A DNA stretch of 64,000 nucleotides from JAVVTQ01 sp036653595 (GCA_036653595.1 JAVVTQ010000006.1:1-64000); one strand, 5' to 3'. Shown: positions 17,347 to 26,552, counted from the stretch's first letter. Notes: generated by a model not told the origin, from the letters alone. Numbers and translations: made by a program.

Positions 17347-18234
17347 TCAGGAAATTCTTGAAAATTTAATGTCAAAGCTGTCCTTTTTGTCAGCGGTGTA
17401 GTACTCGCGCAAGGTCAGCGCCTTTTCGTCAATAAAGGTGACATAGCGCTCAAAATAATATGTAGAGTTATTCTTTTTATAGCACAACACAATGCACTGG
17501 TCGTCTGCGCGCACTTTAACGGTGCCCTCAAGCGTCTCCTTCACGGCCCATGTTCCGTCGGAGTAGCCCGTTGAGCTTTCGGCGTTCGGAATGAGGGAAT
17601 CCAGCTTGAAAGAGTAGTCCGCATTAATTGTCAAAAGCTCGACGTATGACTCGGCGGGAGAGGGCGCGAGCGACGCGTCAGCGGGGGGGTCGGCGGCGGG
17701 AGCATCGGCGACATAGACATATTTCTCGCTCAGCCACGATCCGCAGACGAGCTTGAAAAGTGCGCCGTCGTCAACGACGCCACCCGCAGGTGTGAGCAGT
17801 GGTTTGACAATAAATACAAAGGCAAGCACAACGGCTGCGACAGACATGAGCACTATTGCCGCGGCACCCAGTTTCCCCAGAGAGGGACGAATTTCATCCT
17901 GCTGCTCAAGAAGCCTGCGCTCGGCATCGGAAAGCTCCTCGGCTTGAAGCTCCAGCACGCCTTTGAAGCTGTCCTCGGAGGACGCCTCCGAGGCGCTGTT
18001 TTCGGTGTCGTCATCGGCAACGGGATACACCGGCTCGGCATCCGCTTTAGGAAGCTCAGGCTCGGGAAGCGCGTTTTTTTTCACGGCGGCACTTTCCTTT
18101 TGCAGGGGCATTTCTATGGGTTGGTCGGTTTTTAAAACAACACTGCTTGTTTCACCCATGACAAACGCACCGCACTGTGGGCAGATGACGTCGTCATCGC
18201 GCAAAATGCTGTTGCAGCTTTTACAAAATTTCAT
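17347..18234 (-). CDS. zinc-ribbon membrane protein with lipocalin-like C-terminal domain
   Basis: The 295-aa protein starts with a zinc ribbon (MKFCKSCNSILRDDDVICPQCG), continues with about 100 acidic, disordered residues, one membrane helix (near residues 125-150) and an extracellular domain. That last domain has the pattern of small lipocalin-like domains: GSWLSEKYVY..., LLTINADYSFKLDSL, YSDGTWAVKETLEGTVKV, and YFERYVTFIDEKALTLREYY. The start is the ATG that follows AGAGGG. Such proteins are common in Clostridia with no known role. It heads the leftward sirtuin operon, with 17 bases to the next gene. Confidence 0.75.
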   Translation of the reverse strand: MKFCKSCNSILRDDDVICPQCGAFVMGETSSVVLKTDQPIEMPLQKESAAVKKNALPEPELPKADAEPVYPVADDDTENSASEASSEDSFKGVLELQAEELSDAERRLLEQQDEIRPSLGKLGAAAIVLMSVAAVVLAFVFIVKPLLTPAGGVVDDGALFKLVCGSWLSEKYVYVADAPAADPPADASLAPSPAESYVELLTINADYSFKLDSLIPNAESSTGYSDGTWAVKETLEGTVKVRADDQCIVLCYKKNNSTYYFERYVTFIDEKALTLREYYTADKKDSFDIKFSRIS

Positions 18235-18367
18235 ATAGAGGCCCTCTTTGCAGATAATCATCTTATGTATATCATATATTACTACATGTGATTTGTAAAG
18301 AAACAGAGAGTTTCACAATACGATAAACAAATGTCTAAATTCCGAATATAAAGTTAAGTTATTTTGC

Positions 18368-18396
18368 TTGCGGGAAAATTTGTACTATTGTATAAT
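18368..18396 (+). promoter_or_regulatory. predicted sigma-A promoter of the pspA operon
   Basis: TTGCGG and TATAAT are 17 bases apart, 45 bases before the pspA start. In Bacillus the equivalent operon uses sigma-W; I do not see a TGAAAC/CGT-type ECF promoter here. Confidence 0.7.
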
Positions 18397-18440
18397 AAAA
18401 TTATTCAAAGCACAACAATAAATTTTGGAGGTTTTGTCAA

Positions 18441-19136
18441 ATGGGAATTCTTTCTAGATTCACAGACATAATGAGCGCAAACATCAACTCGCTTTTAGAG
18501 AAAGCGGAGAGCAAAAACGCTGATAAAATATTGGAAAAATATCTGCGTGACGCAAAGGATAATCTCGAAGAGGTCAAGGCCGAGACAGCGGCGATAATAG
18601 CGGACGAGATGGCCGCGGCGCGCAAGGTCGGCTCACTCGAAGAGGAGATAGTAAAGCTCTCCCAGTATGCAGAGCAGGCTGTGATTGCAGGCAATGATGC
18701 CGATGCCACAGAGTTTCTGGAGGGCAAGAATAAGGCCGTTGCACAGAAGACGGACGCGGAAAAAATCTATGTTCAGGCAAAGCTCAATTCCGACCGCATG
18801 CGTGAGATGACAAGAAAGCTCATGGGAGATATCACCGATGCACAGTCCAAGCTGGGCGAGCTTAAGAGCAAGCTGGCAGTTGCGCAGCAGACCGAAAAAA
18901 TGAACGACCTCAACGAAAAAATGACCTCCTACGGGGGCATGTCAGACTATGGCAATCTCGTCGATGCAGTCCAGAAGAGAATCGACGCGGCAGATGCAAA
19001 ATCCCAGCTCAACCACGAGCTTGACGCAGGCAGCGGCATCGACAAGCTCAAGGAGAAATATTCGGTTTCGGACAACGCTGCGTCCACCGACATTACATCG
19101 GAGCTGGCGGCTCTCAAGGCAAAGCTAGGCAAATAA
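18441..19136 (+). CDS. pspA: PspA/IM30 family membrane-stress protein
   Basis: A 231-aa PspA/Vipp1-type protein that binds the inner face of a stressed membrane and forms ESCRT-III-like assemblies. The start MGILSRFTDIMSANINSLLEKAE is the amphipathic helix region, followed by long coiled coil with few aromatic residues to about residue 200. The length and helical content match the family. The ATG follows TTGGAGG at 8 bases. It is the first gene of a three-gene unit with a zinc-ribbon protein and an SPFH protein, the arrangement known from Bacillus ydjF-ydjG-ydjH-ydjI, here without a ydjH. Confidence 0.93.
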   Translation: MGILSRFTDIMSANINSLLEKAESKNADKILEKYLRDAKDNLEEVKAETAAIIADEMAAARKVGSLEEEIVKLSQYAEQAVIAGNDADATEFLEGKNKAVAQKTDAEKIYVQAKLNSDRMREMTRKLMGDITDAQSKLGELKSKLAVAQQTEKMNDLNEKMTSYGGMSDYGNLVDAVQKRIDAADAKSQLNHELDAGSGIDKLKEKYSVSDNAASTDITSELAALKAKLGK

Positions 19137-19163
19137 CACGACTTCTACATATTGGAGAAATCA

Positions 19164-20408
19164 ATGACTGCTTCAAAAGGTTCACAAAGTGGAGATTTTA
19201 CCGAGTTTCGGTGTCCTAGTTGTGGCGGTGAGGTGAGATTTGACGCTGCCGCACAAAAGTTTATGTGCGTTTCCTGCAAAAGCGTGCAGGAAATAAAGCC
19301 GCCCAAGGACACGGTCGAGGAATATGATTTTGGCAGCTACGATGCCCGTGAACAGGGCGGCGCGGCTCTGGTTGGCGTGTCAAACGCGACATGTGACAAT
19401 TGCGGGGGAGAGATATACTTCTCCGCAGAGGACACTGCAAAGCACTGCCCGATGTGCGGTTCGTCCAAAATCAGACCGGCCGCCGCCGTGGCGGGGATAG
19501 CGCCCGAGGGGATAGTTCCGTTTAAATTCGATAAATTTGATGCGCAGGACAGATTCAGAAAATGGATAGTAAAGCGCTGGTTTGCGCCAAATGAACTTAA
19601 AAAGGCCTACTCAGAGGGCGCTCTGGAGGGCTTATATGTTCCCTTTTGGACATATGACGCTTCGGCGCGCGGTGATTATATAGGACAGGGCGGACGCGTG
19701 CGAACGGTCAGAGATCGCGAGGGCAATGTGCGTCAGGTCGTGGACTGGTATCCTGTTTCGGGCACGGTTTTTGACGACTTCGACGATATTCTTGTCTGTG
19801 CGTCGAAGAGCAGATCCGGTTCGCTCGTGGAGAAAGTATCACCCTATAACACCGTGAGCGATATCAACCCCTTCGCTGTGCAGTATCTCGCAGGCTATGT
19901 GGGCGAGAGATACACAATAGACGGGAAAACCTGCTTCGATGAGGCGCGTATCGGCATGGAGCAGCAGCTGCGCTCGCTTGCCGAATCCGATATCCTCATG
20001 CACGGCTTCCAGCAGGCAAATGTCAGCTCGCTGCATTCCAGCTACAAAAATGTGACATATAAAAATGTGCTGCTGCCGATGTACAGCGCCCAGTATGGAT
20101 ATCACGGCGAGGAGTACTACTACCTTATAAACGGCGAAACCGGAAAGGTAGCAGGCGCATATCCAAAGAGTGTGCCGAAAATCATCGGCGCTGTCATTTT
20201 GGGTATCATAGCACTTGTCGGCCTGTTCTTTCTCATGGAAAAGGTGCAGAGTGCCGACGAGGGCAGTGTTTACTACAGCCTGATGCCACAGCAGAGTATA
20301 AACCAAACGTTGTTGACCGACGGCGTAATACAGGAAGAATATGAAATTGGGCAATGCGGCGCGAACAGCGCAGAAGAACAGGAGTTAAAGCAATATGGGC
20401 TTGTTTAA
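19164..20408 (+). CDS. TFIIB-type zinc-ribbon membrane protein, YdjG-like
   Basis: A 414-aa protein with two N-terminal zinc ribbons (CPSCGGEVRF...MCVSCKS and CDNCGGEIYF...CPMCGSS), a large middle domain that has LYVPFWTYDASARGDYIGQGG, and one membrane helix at roughly residues 345-365 followed by a 50-residue tail. Position and features match Bacillus YdjG, which works with the SPFH protein and PspA at the membrane. I choose the ATG that lies 6 bases after GGAG rather than an in-frame TTG overlapping that site. It overlaps the next gene by 14 bases. Confidence 0.82.
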   Translation: MTASKGSQSGDFTEFRCPSCGGEVRFDAAAQKFMCVSCKSVQEIKPPKDTVEEYDFGSYDAREQGGAALVGVSNATCDNCGGEIYFSAEDTAKHCPMCGSSKIRPAAAVAGIAPEGIVPFKFDKFDAQDRFRKWIVKRWFAPNELKKAYSEGALEGLYVPFWTYDASARGDYIGQGGRVRTVRDREGNVRQVVDWYPVSGTVFDDFDDILVCASKSRSGSLVEKVSPYNTVSDINPFAVQYLAGYVGERYTIDGKTCFDEARIGMEQQLRSLAESDILMHGFQQANVSSLHSSYKNVTYKNVLLPMYSAQYGYHGEEYYYLINGETGKVAGAYPKSVPKIIGAVILGIIALVGLFFLMEKVQSADEGSVYYSLMPQQSINQTLLTDGVIQEEYEIGQCGANSAEEQELKQYGLV

Positions 20409-21339
20409 TCAGCGCAAGGACACAATCGAGTGGGTGGAGTACCGCCCGGATGTACTGTTTTACAAATGGAAGAACGACGAGATAAAGCGCGGTTCACGTC
20501 TGATAGTGAGGCCTGGCCAGCAGGCGATATTTTACTACAACGGTGCGATTGAGGGCATATTCAAAGACGAGGGAAATTTCGACATAGAAACCGAAATCGT
20601 CCCGTTTCTCACGTCGCTGTCAAATTTCTTTTCACTGAAAAAAGACAGCGGACTGCGCACGGACATATATTTTGTCAACTCAAAAGAGCTTCTCATGAAC
20701 TGGGGCACGCGGCAGCGAATAATGATTCCGACCACAGAGGTGCCCTCGGGCATACCTGTCGGAATGAACGGAAATATGACAATAGAATTTCGCGACTATC
20801 TCAAATTTATTGAAAAGGTCGCCGGAATAAAGAGCTCCTTTACGCTGGCAGACGTGTCGGAACGAATTCTCGGTGAATTGGACGGGATAATTGCAGAGAG
20901 CATCCTCTCGGGAAATTCCAGCGTGGGACTAAACGCACTTATCTCGCTTCAGGCAAACAACCGCACACTCTCAAAGAGCCTGAAAGAGCAGCTTGACAAG
21001 GAGCTGTTTAGCATTGGACTTTGTGTGCAGGACGTAAACATTATCAGCATAAACTATCCTGAGGATGTCCAGAAGATGGCGGAGAAGATAGCCGCACAGT
21101 CGTTTGTAACGGACACCGGAAAATATGCCACAATCGCGATGGCGGACGGCATGGCAACAGGTGGCGGCGGAGTCGCTTCTATGGGCGCGCAGATGGCTAT
21201 GGGCGCACAGATGGCTTCTCAGATGACACAGCAGATGGGCGGCGCGCCAAAAGCCGAAGCAGGTGAAAACTTCTGCCCCAAATGCCGAAAAATGGTGAAC
21301 GGAAAATTCTGCCCCGAGTGCGGCACGCAGACGGTTTAA
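20395..21339 (+). CDS. SPFH domain protein with C-terminal zinc ribbon, YdjI-like
   Basis: The 314-aa protein belongs to the SPFH family often named after a viral virion-core protein. The SPFH part spans about residues 20-220 (RLIVRPGQQAIFYYNG, FEREGNF-like FKDEGNFDIET). It is followed by a short repeat rich in Met, Gln and Ala (MGAQMAMGAQMASQM) and a final zinc ribbon (FCPKCRKMVNGKFCPECG). It has no membrane helix, so it probably depends on the YdjG-like partner for membrane attachment. It overlaps that gene by 14 bases and ends the operon. Bacillus YdjI recruits PspA to the membrane; the same role is likely here. Confidence 0.88.
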   Translation: MGLFNQRKDTIEWVEYRPDVLFYKWKNDEIKRGSRLIVRPGQQAIFYYNGAIEGIFKDEGNFDIETEIVPFLTSLSNFFSLKKDSGLRTDIYFVNSKELLMNWGTRQRIMIPTTEVPSGIPVGMNGNMTIEFRDYLKFIEKVAGIKSSFTLADVSERILGELDGIIAESILSGNSSVGLNALISLQANNRTLSKSLKEQLDKELFSIGLCVQDVNIISINYPEDVQKMAEKIAAQSFVTDTGKYATIAMADGMATGGGGVASMGAQMAMGAQMASQMTQQMGGAPKAEAGENFCPKCRKMVNGKFCPECGTQTV

Positions 21340-21360
21340 CACTGCGGGCGTCAATAAATC

Positions 21361-21416
21361 AAAACGGCCGGAAATCTGCATAAAAGCAGAGCTCCGACCG
21401 TTTTTTATTTTGAGCT
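21361..21416 (+). terminator. terminator between pspA operon and PatB gene
   Basis: CGGCCGGA and TCCGACCG pair with one mismatch, with an inner TCTGC/GCAGA stem, followed by six T. On the minus strand the arm is followed by GTTTTGATTT, so it can also end the convergent transcript. Confidence 0.8.
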
Positions 21417-21543
21417 AAAAAAAGCTACAGCGCAGGCTGCATTTCATAAAAAAGCACTCCGACCGGCACAATGCCTGCAAATAGAATCCTGCGTTTTGCA
21501 AAGCTGCCGCAAGCTCGCATATCGTGAGTTTGCCGGATTTAGT

Positions 21544-22725
21544 CTAACAAGAAGAGGTGTCGGCAGAGCCGAAATATGAGGCCATTCTGTCAACTGCATC
21601 CTTTATCACAGCGCGCGGACAAGCCATGTTGATGCGCAGAAAGCCCTTTCCACCGTGTCCGAAGCCATCGCCGGCCTCGACATAGAGGTGTTCTTTTTTG
21701 ACAAGCTCTTTTTCAAGCAGACGCGTGTCCTCACAGTAGCGCGAGACGTCAAACCACGCAAGGTATGTGCCCTCCGGCACACAAAACCTTGACTTCGGGA
21801 GCATGCGCTGGGTGTAGCTTTTAAAGAAATCCATATTTCCATCGATGTATTGAAGAAGCTGACCAAGCCATTCTTCTCCGTCGTTAAATGCGGCCATAAC
21901 CGCAGCACTGCTCAGGGGATTGACCAGCAGGTGCCCGACCTCATCCACAATCTTTTTGCGATAGTCAGGGTTTATGGCGAGGGCGTGAGACGCGGCAAGA
22001 CCCGCTATATTAAAGGTTTTTGTAGGAGCGGTGCAGGTCACTATATTGTCGTCCGATGGAAAGAGCGTGGCTATCGGCAGGTGCTTTTTTTCGCTGCGCA
22101 CAAGGTCGCAGTGAATCTCATCGCTCAAAATTATGAGGTCATTTTTTTTGCATATTTCGTGAAGACGGCAAAGCTCGTCCTTTGTCCAAACCCTTCCGAC
22201 AGGGTTGTGAGGATTGCACAAAATCAACATTTTAACGCCGGGCATCGCGGCCTTTTTCTCAAGATCCACGAAGTCCATGGTATAGTAGCCGTCGTCGGCG
22301 ATAAGAGGATTTTCCACAAGAACGCGGCAGTTGTCGCTCACAGAGCTGGAAAAAGGCGGGTATACCGGAGGCTGCACGATTATTTTGTCACCCGGCTTGG
22401 TCAGTGCGCGCACAACATGTCCGAGCGCAGGGACAACGCCCTGTGTAAATACTATGTTCTCGCGCTTCATCTCAAGACCGTGACGGCGCGAATAGTAGGA
22501 CTCGACGGCTTCAAAATACTTATCGGTAAGCTCTGTGTATCCAAAAATTCTGTCGTCCGCCGCTTTTTTGATGGCGTCGGTTATCGGCTTTGCACAGCCG
22601 AAATCCATGTCCGCGATCCACATTGAGAGATAGCTCTCGTCCATGACGGCGCCGTCCGGAGTTTTCCCCCATTTGACGGAACCCGTACTCAATCGTTCGA
22701 TTTTTTCATCAAAATCGTATTTCAT
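21544..22725 (-). CDS. MalY/PatB-type PLP-dependent aminotransferase / C-S lyase
   Basis: A fold-type I PLP enzyme of 393 aa, of the MalY/PatB group that cleaves cystathionine and related C-S bonds. The opening MKYDFDEKIERLSTGSVKWG and SYLSMWIADMDFGCAKPI are typical of that group, followed by GVVPALGHVV, NPHNPVGRVW, SDEIHCDLV and the PLP lysine in TAPTKTFNIAG. The start is the ATG 7 bases after GGGGA. It stands alone between a terminator and a divergent flavoprotein gene. A role in methionine or cysteine metabolism is likely but not proven. Confidence 0.9.
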   Translation of the reverse strand: MKYDFDEKIERLSTGSVKWGKTPDGAVMDESYLSMWIADMDFGCAKPITDAIKKAADDRIFGYTELTDKYFEAVESYYSRRHGLEMKRENIVFTQGVVPALGHVVRALTKPGDKIIVQPPVYPPFSSSVSDNCRVLVENPLIADDGYYTMDFVDLEKKAAMPGVKMLILCNPHNPVGRVWTKDELCRLHEICKKNDLIILSDEIHCDLVRSEKKHLPIATLFPSDDNIVTCTAPTKTFNIAGLAASHALAINPDYRKKIVDEVGHLLVNPLSSAAVMAAFNDGEEWLGQLLQYIDGNMDFFKSYTQRMLPKSRFCVPEGTYLAWFDVSRYCEDTRLLEKELVKKEHLYVEAGDGFGHGGKGFLRINMACPRAVIKDAVDRMASYFGSADTSSC

Positions 22726-22788
22726 CACAATCCCCACTTTCAAGCATCGTTGGTATAAGTATAGCACATTACCCGATTTTTCGACATC

Positions 22789-22818
22789 TTGCACGCGAAA
22801 ATTTTTCTGTGCTATAAT
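22789..22818 (+). promoter_or_regulatory. predicted promoter of the PNPOx-like gene
   Basis: TTGCAC and TATAAT are 18 bases apart, 34 bases ahead of the start codon. Confidence 0.7.
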
Positions 22819-22852
22819 TTACAAAAAACGAGCAACTTAAGAGGAGGACAAA

Positions 22853-23320
22853 ATGAGGCGAGCAGACAGGGAGATTACAGACAGAGGAGACATTGCGGGA
22901 ATTCTTATGAGAGCGCAGACGGCGAGGCTCGGCCTTTTTTCCGAAAATTATCCGTATATCGTGCCGATGAGCTACGGCTTCGAGCTCGGCGAAAAGCTGA
23001 CCGTTTATTTTCACTGCGCAAAAGAGGGCCGCAAACTAGAGCTTATTTCAAAAAATCACGGCGCAGCACTTGAGGTGGACAACCTGCTCGAAGTGCAGGT
23101 ATACGAAATCTCCTGTAAGAGCGATGCCGGATACGAGAGTGTTATGGCGGTTGGAAATGTGAGCGCTGTGGAGGACGAGGAAGAAAAGCTGCACGGTCTT
23201 TGCAAAATAATGCAGCATTATGGCGCCGAGAACCCGGTTTTCGAGCCTGATAGAGTAAAAAAAGTGGAAGTCCTAAAATTTGTCGCGAATTCCTTTACAG
23301 CAAAGCGCCTCACGGTCTAA
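22853..23320 (+). CDS. pyridoxamine 5'-phosphate oxidase-like flavoprotein (NimA type)
   Basis: A 155-aa split-barrel FMN-binding protein of the NimA/PNPOx-like class: ILMRAQTARLGLFSENYPYIVPMSYGFE at residues 16-45, a YFHCAKEGRKLELI segment, and ESVMAVGNVSAVEDEEEK. The family includes nitroimidazole reductases and proteins of unknown activity; this one is not long enough to be a true PdxH. The ATG follows AGAGGAGG. The 3' end overlaps the convergent dapL gene by 11 bases, so the two transcripts meet tail to tail. Confidence 0.85.
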   Translation: MRRADREITDRGDIAGILMRAQTARLGLFSENYPYIVPMSYGFELGEKLTVYFHCAKEGRKLELISKNHGAALEVDNLLEVQVYEISCKSDAGYESVMAVGNVSAVEDEEEKLHGLCKIMQHYGAENPVFEPDRVKKVEVLKFVANSFTAKRLTV

Positions 23321-24491
23321 AATATTCGCAGAGAGCGGCGGCGGCCTTTTTTGCGGTGTCGCATGTGCAAAATCCGGACAGCCTGCAAAAGCCCTCTCCA
23401 CCGGCTCCAAAGCCGACGCCGGGGGTGCATACAAGCGAAAACGCACAGAGCAGCTCGTCAAAAGTTTCGAGCGAGGATTTGTATTTTTTGCACTCAAACC
23501 AGACATATGGTGCATTTGTTGCTCCGGTGCAGTACACGCCGAGAGAGCGCAGAGCTTTTGCCAAAAGCTCTGCGTTTTTTCTGTAATAGGACACCTGAGC
23601 AGAGGTCTGCGCGAGCCCTGTGTCAGAGAGCGCAGCCTCGGCCGCGCGCTGGATTATATATGCCACTCCGTTGCTGTGCGAGGCCTCTGTAAAAGACCAT
23701 AAATCCTTGAGGGAGAGTCCATCGCCGCGCACAAGCTTTGGACTGACCGCGAGCCAACCGCAGCGCATCCCTGTGAAGCCGGCGGATTTTGAGAGTGAAC
23801 CGATTTCAATCGCGCACAGCTCGGCTTTTGGAATTTCAAATATGCTGTGTAAACAGCGGCTGTCCGTTATATATGCCTCATATGCAGCGTCAAAGATTAT
23901 CAGTGCGCCGCATTTATTGGCATAATCCACCCATTTTTCAAGCTCGGCTCTTGTATATGCTGTGCCGGTTGGGTTATTTGGAGAGCAAAGGTAGACCACA
24001 TCAGCAGAAAATGGAGGAGGTGCGGCGATAAATTCAGCCTCGCGCCCTGTGCTCGCACAGAGAACGGTGTTTCCCCGCATTTCATTGACGTCGCGGTATG
24101 CGGGGTATACAGGCTCTGTCAAAATGACTCGCGAGCCTGCTGCAAAGAGCCTTGTCACGGCGCCGAGCGCCTCCTTTGCACCGTGGCAGACAAAAATGTC
24201 GCAGGGAGTGATGGCTGTGTTTTTGTATTTTGCGGCGCATATTGCGTCTTTGAGAAAGTCATAGCCGGCACACGGCGCATAGCCGCGAAAGCCATCATTG
24301 CTGCCCATCTCTGCGGCGGCGCGGGCGAGAGCATCGACGACTGTTTTTGACATCGGGAGCGTCACGTCGCCGATGCCCATGTCAAGAAGCTCACAGCTTG
24401 GATTTTGACCTTTAAAAACCGAAACCCGCCGCGCTATGTCGGCAAAAAGATAGGGACTGCGCGGATTTGAAAAATATTCACTTATCTGCAT
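23310..24491 (-). CDS. dapL: LL-diaminopimelate aminotransferase
   Basis: This PLP enzyme makes LL-diaminopimelate directly from tetrahydrodipicolinate and glutamate, bypassing the succinyl or acetyl branches of lysine synthesis. DapL marks are YLFADIARRVSVFKGQNP, DMGIGDVTLPM, YLCSPNNPTGTAYT, and the PLP lysine in GSLSKSAGFTGMRCGWL. With the ATG start 7 bases past the dapF stop the protein is 393 aa, normal for the family; an upstream in-frame TTG would overlap dapF by 29 bases. Its neighbour dapF carries out the next step, which strengthens the DapL call over a generic aminotransferase. Confidence 0.92.
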   Translation of the reverse strand: MQISEYFSNPRSPYLFADIARRVSVFKGQNPSCELLDMGIGDVTLPMSKTVVDALARAAAEMGSNDGFRGYAPCAGYDFLKDAICAAKYKNTAITPCDIFVCHGAKEALGAVTRLFAAGSRVILTEPVYPAYRDVNEMRGNTVLCASTGREAEFIAAPPPFSADVVYLCSPNNPTGTAYTRAELEKWVDYANKCGALIIFDAAYEAYITDSRCLHSIFEIPKAELCAIEIGSLSKSAGFTGMRCGWLAVSPKLVRGDGLSLKDLWSFTEASHSNGVAYIIQRAAEAALSDTGLAQTSAQVSYYRKNAELLAKALRSLGVYCTGATNAPYVWFECKKYKSSLETFDELLCAFSLVCTPGVGFGAGGEGFCRLSGFCTCDTAKKAAAALCEYFRP

Positions 24492-24498
24492 AGCTTGC

Positions 24499-25302
24499 TC
24501 AGAGGTCGAAGTCGCCGCGAAAGACAAGCTCGACTGTGCCCGTCAAAAGCGCGTGTGAATCGCCCGAAAGCCTCACAGACAAGGTTCCGCCGGGCATTTT
24601 GACCTCGATTGGAAGTCGTGTATCGCAAAAACCGCGCACAGTTCCGGCCAAAGCGGCGGCACAGGCGCCCGTGCCGCAGGCAAGCGTCTCTCCGACACCG
24701 CGCTCAAACACGCGCACCTTGAGGCGATTGTCTCCGATAACCTCACAGAACTCCGCGTTGACCTCCTCGGAAAATATGTTGCTGTCGCACACCAAAGAGC
24801 CGATGGTTTTGAGGTCCAGCTTTGAGACATCGCCTGTAAAAAAAACGGCGTGTGAATTGCCAGCATGCACCTTTGTGACATATTGAGCACTGTCGGAAAA
24901 GCAAATCGGCTCCAGCACGCCCCCCGATACAGAGACAATCCCCATGTCTGCCTCCACGCGCCGCTGCCCGTCCCTTGAGGTGAGCAGGCTGCATGTGCGC
25001 AGGCCGCTGTCCGTCTCAACACAGACGCGCGATTTTGCGGTATAGCCAAGTTCGCTTAAAAGGCGTGCAATGCACAAAAGACCGTTGCCGCACATTGAGG
25101 CGCGTGTGCCGTCGGCGTTAAATATTACCATCTTCACATCTGAAACCGTGCTCTTGCGCATAAAAATCACACCGTCCGCGCCCACTCCCAGATGTCTGTC
25201 GCAAATTCGCCGAACAGTGTTTTTTCCGAACGTGACATTTTGAGAAAAACAGTCGATAAAGACGAAATCATTGCCATTTCCGTGCATTTTATAGAATATC
25301 AC
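24499..25302 (-). CDS. dapF: diaminopimelate epimerase
   Basis: The enzyme converts LL- to meso-diaminopimelate for peptidoglycan and lysine. Catalytic cysteines are in SMCGNGLLCIARL and LACGTGACAAAL, and the N-terminus is KMHGNGNDFVFID. I choose a GTG start because AAAGGAG is 8 bases before it and this gives the usual short N-terminus (MIFYKMHGNGNDF); the longer frame would include the binding site. The 267-aa product is a normal length. It is the first gene of a dapF-dapL pair. Confidence 0.95.
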   Translation of the reverse strand: MIFYKMHGNGNDFVFIDCFSQNVTFGKNTVRRICDRHLGVGADGVIFMRKSTVSDVKMVIFNADGTRASMCGNGLLCIARLLSELGYTAKSRVCVETDSGLRTCSLLTSRDGQRRVEADMGIVSVSGGVLEPICFSDSAQYVTKVHAGNSHAVFFTGDVSKLDLKTIGSLVCDSNIFSEEVNAEFCEVIGDNRLKVRVFERGVGETLACGTGACAAALAGTVRGFCDTRLPIEVKMPGGTLSVRLSGDSHALLTGTVELVFRGDFDL

Positions 25303-25467
25303 GACGCCCGCTCCTTTGACAAAAATCAATTATGATAATCTATATTCGCAGGCCGCCGCATTTATATTAATCGTTGATTGACAAATAAAGCCGTTTGAAC
25401 GCATCGAGCAAAGAGGTCTACCGTTTTTCCAAATGACGGCACTTTCGACTGCGCGCGGCATGAATTG

Positions 25468-26313
25468 TCAGAATTCCGCCGAGAAGCCGCATCCAACGCG
25501 AGTTATATTGTCCTTTGCCAGCCGCTCAAAGCCCGCCTCGCCGGTGCAGTGGCAGACACCGATAAAGGCGATGCCCGACTCACTGAGATAATGCGCTGTT
25601 TTTTCTATGCGCGCTTCATCGCAGGCTATGAGGTGTGTGCCCCCGATAACCGCGGCGATGGGGGAGGAGGGAAGCCTCCGCTTCACGCATTCGCAGATGT
25701 TTGCTATGCCGGTGTGTGCGCAGCCCGTGAGGATGACTGTGCCATGCTGTGTTTCGACGCAGAGCACCTGCTCGTCGCGGTACAAGTCGACCTTGAACTC
25801 GCCGCCCTCATAGACGAAATTTGTCTTGTCGGGCTGCTCAAAATCGACGCTGCGCTCTATTCCCGTCAGCAGAGAGGCACCATCAAATTCGCGGACGGGA
25901 AAAACGTCCTTATATATCATGCGATAGTCGACACCCATGGACGAGAGTTTTGCGGCGTCGAGCGGCCCTGTCGTCGGGATGAAGCTCTCACCAAATTCAA
26001 GACCGCCGTCCCACATGCAGGTTTTGAAAAAATGCGATGACAAATAGAGCCTGTAGGGCTGATGAAATTCCTCGTGAAAGCGCAAAAGGCCGCGCGTGTG
26101 GTCGTAGTGGTTGTGGCTGAGCGCAATGGCAGAGACAAAGCGCAGGTCACGACCCAGTACCTTTGAATTGTCTATAAAAACCCCGCTGTCACCCACATCA
26201 AAAAGCATGGAGTGCTCTGCGCGCTCGAGGAGAACGCAGAGTCCGTGCTCCGGCACAAGCCCCTCACAGAAGACTGTGTTTTCGCTGAGTATCGTTATTT
26301 TCAGTTTTTCCAT
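25468..26313 (-). CDS. MBL-fold metal-dependent hydrolase (COG1237 type)
   Basis: A 281-aa metallo-beta-lactamase-fold protein with the metal motif SHNHYDHTRG at about residues 86-95, GCAHTGIANI around 198-207, and GGTHLI and GVCHCTGE near the C-terminus. This layout fits COG1237, some of whose members act on pterin-type or phosphorylated substrates, but the reaction here is unknown. The ATG follows GGAGGAAATT. It is transcribed alone, divergently from hflX. Confidence 0.82.
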   Translation of the reverse strand: MEKLKITILSENTVFCEGLVPEHGLCVLLERAEHSMLFDVGDSGVFIDNSKVLGRDLRFVSAIALSHNHYDHTRGLLRFHEEFHQPYRLYLSSHFFKTCMWDGGLEFGESFIPTTGPLDAAKLSSMGVDYRMIYKDVFPVREFDGASLLTGIERSVDFEQPDKTNFVYEGGEFKVDLYRDEQVLCVETQHGTVILTGCAHTGIANICECVKRRLPSSPIAAVIGGTHLIACDEARIEKTAHYLSESGIAFIGVCHCTGEAGFERLAKDNITRVGCGFSAEF

Positions 26314-26515
26314 AATTTCCTCCGAAGCCTTTATATATGTAATTTAATTATACTACAAAAAATATTTGCATACGAGTGAAAAAAGCAAGACGTATGCGTC
26401 AAAAAAAGAAACCTCTGCTGCGCTGCGCATGAATTTTTCTAAGCTCTCAAATCGCCCGATTATTTTTATGAACCGCGCGAATTTTGCGATTTCGCGAAAA
26501 AAATTAAATATTGTA

Positions 26516-26524
26516 TGATATAAT
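26516..26524 (+). promoter_or_regulatory. extended -10 promoter element of hflX
   Basis: TGATATAAT combines a TGn extension with a perfect -10 hexamer 28 bases before the hflX start; no good -35 is present at 17 bases. Confidence 0.5.
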
Positions 26525-26552
26525 TCTTTTTAACAAAATATGAGAGGTGCAC

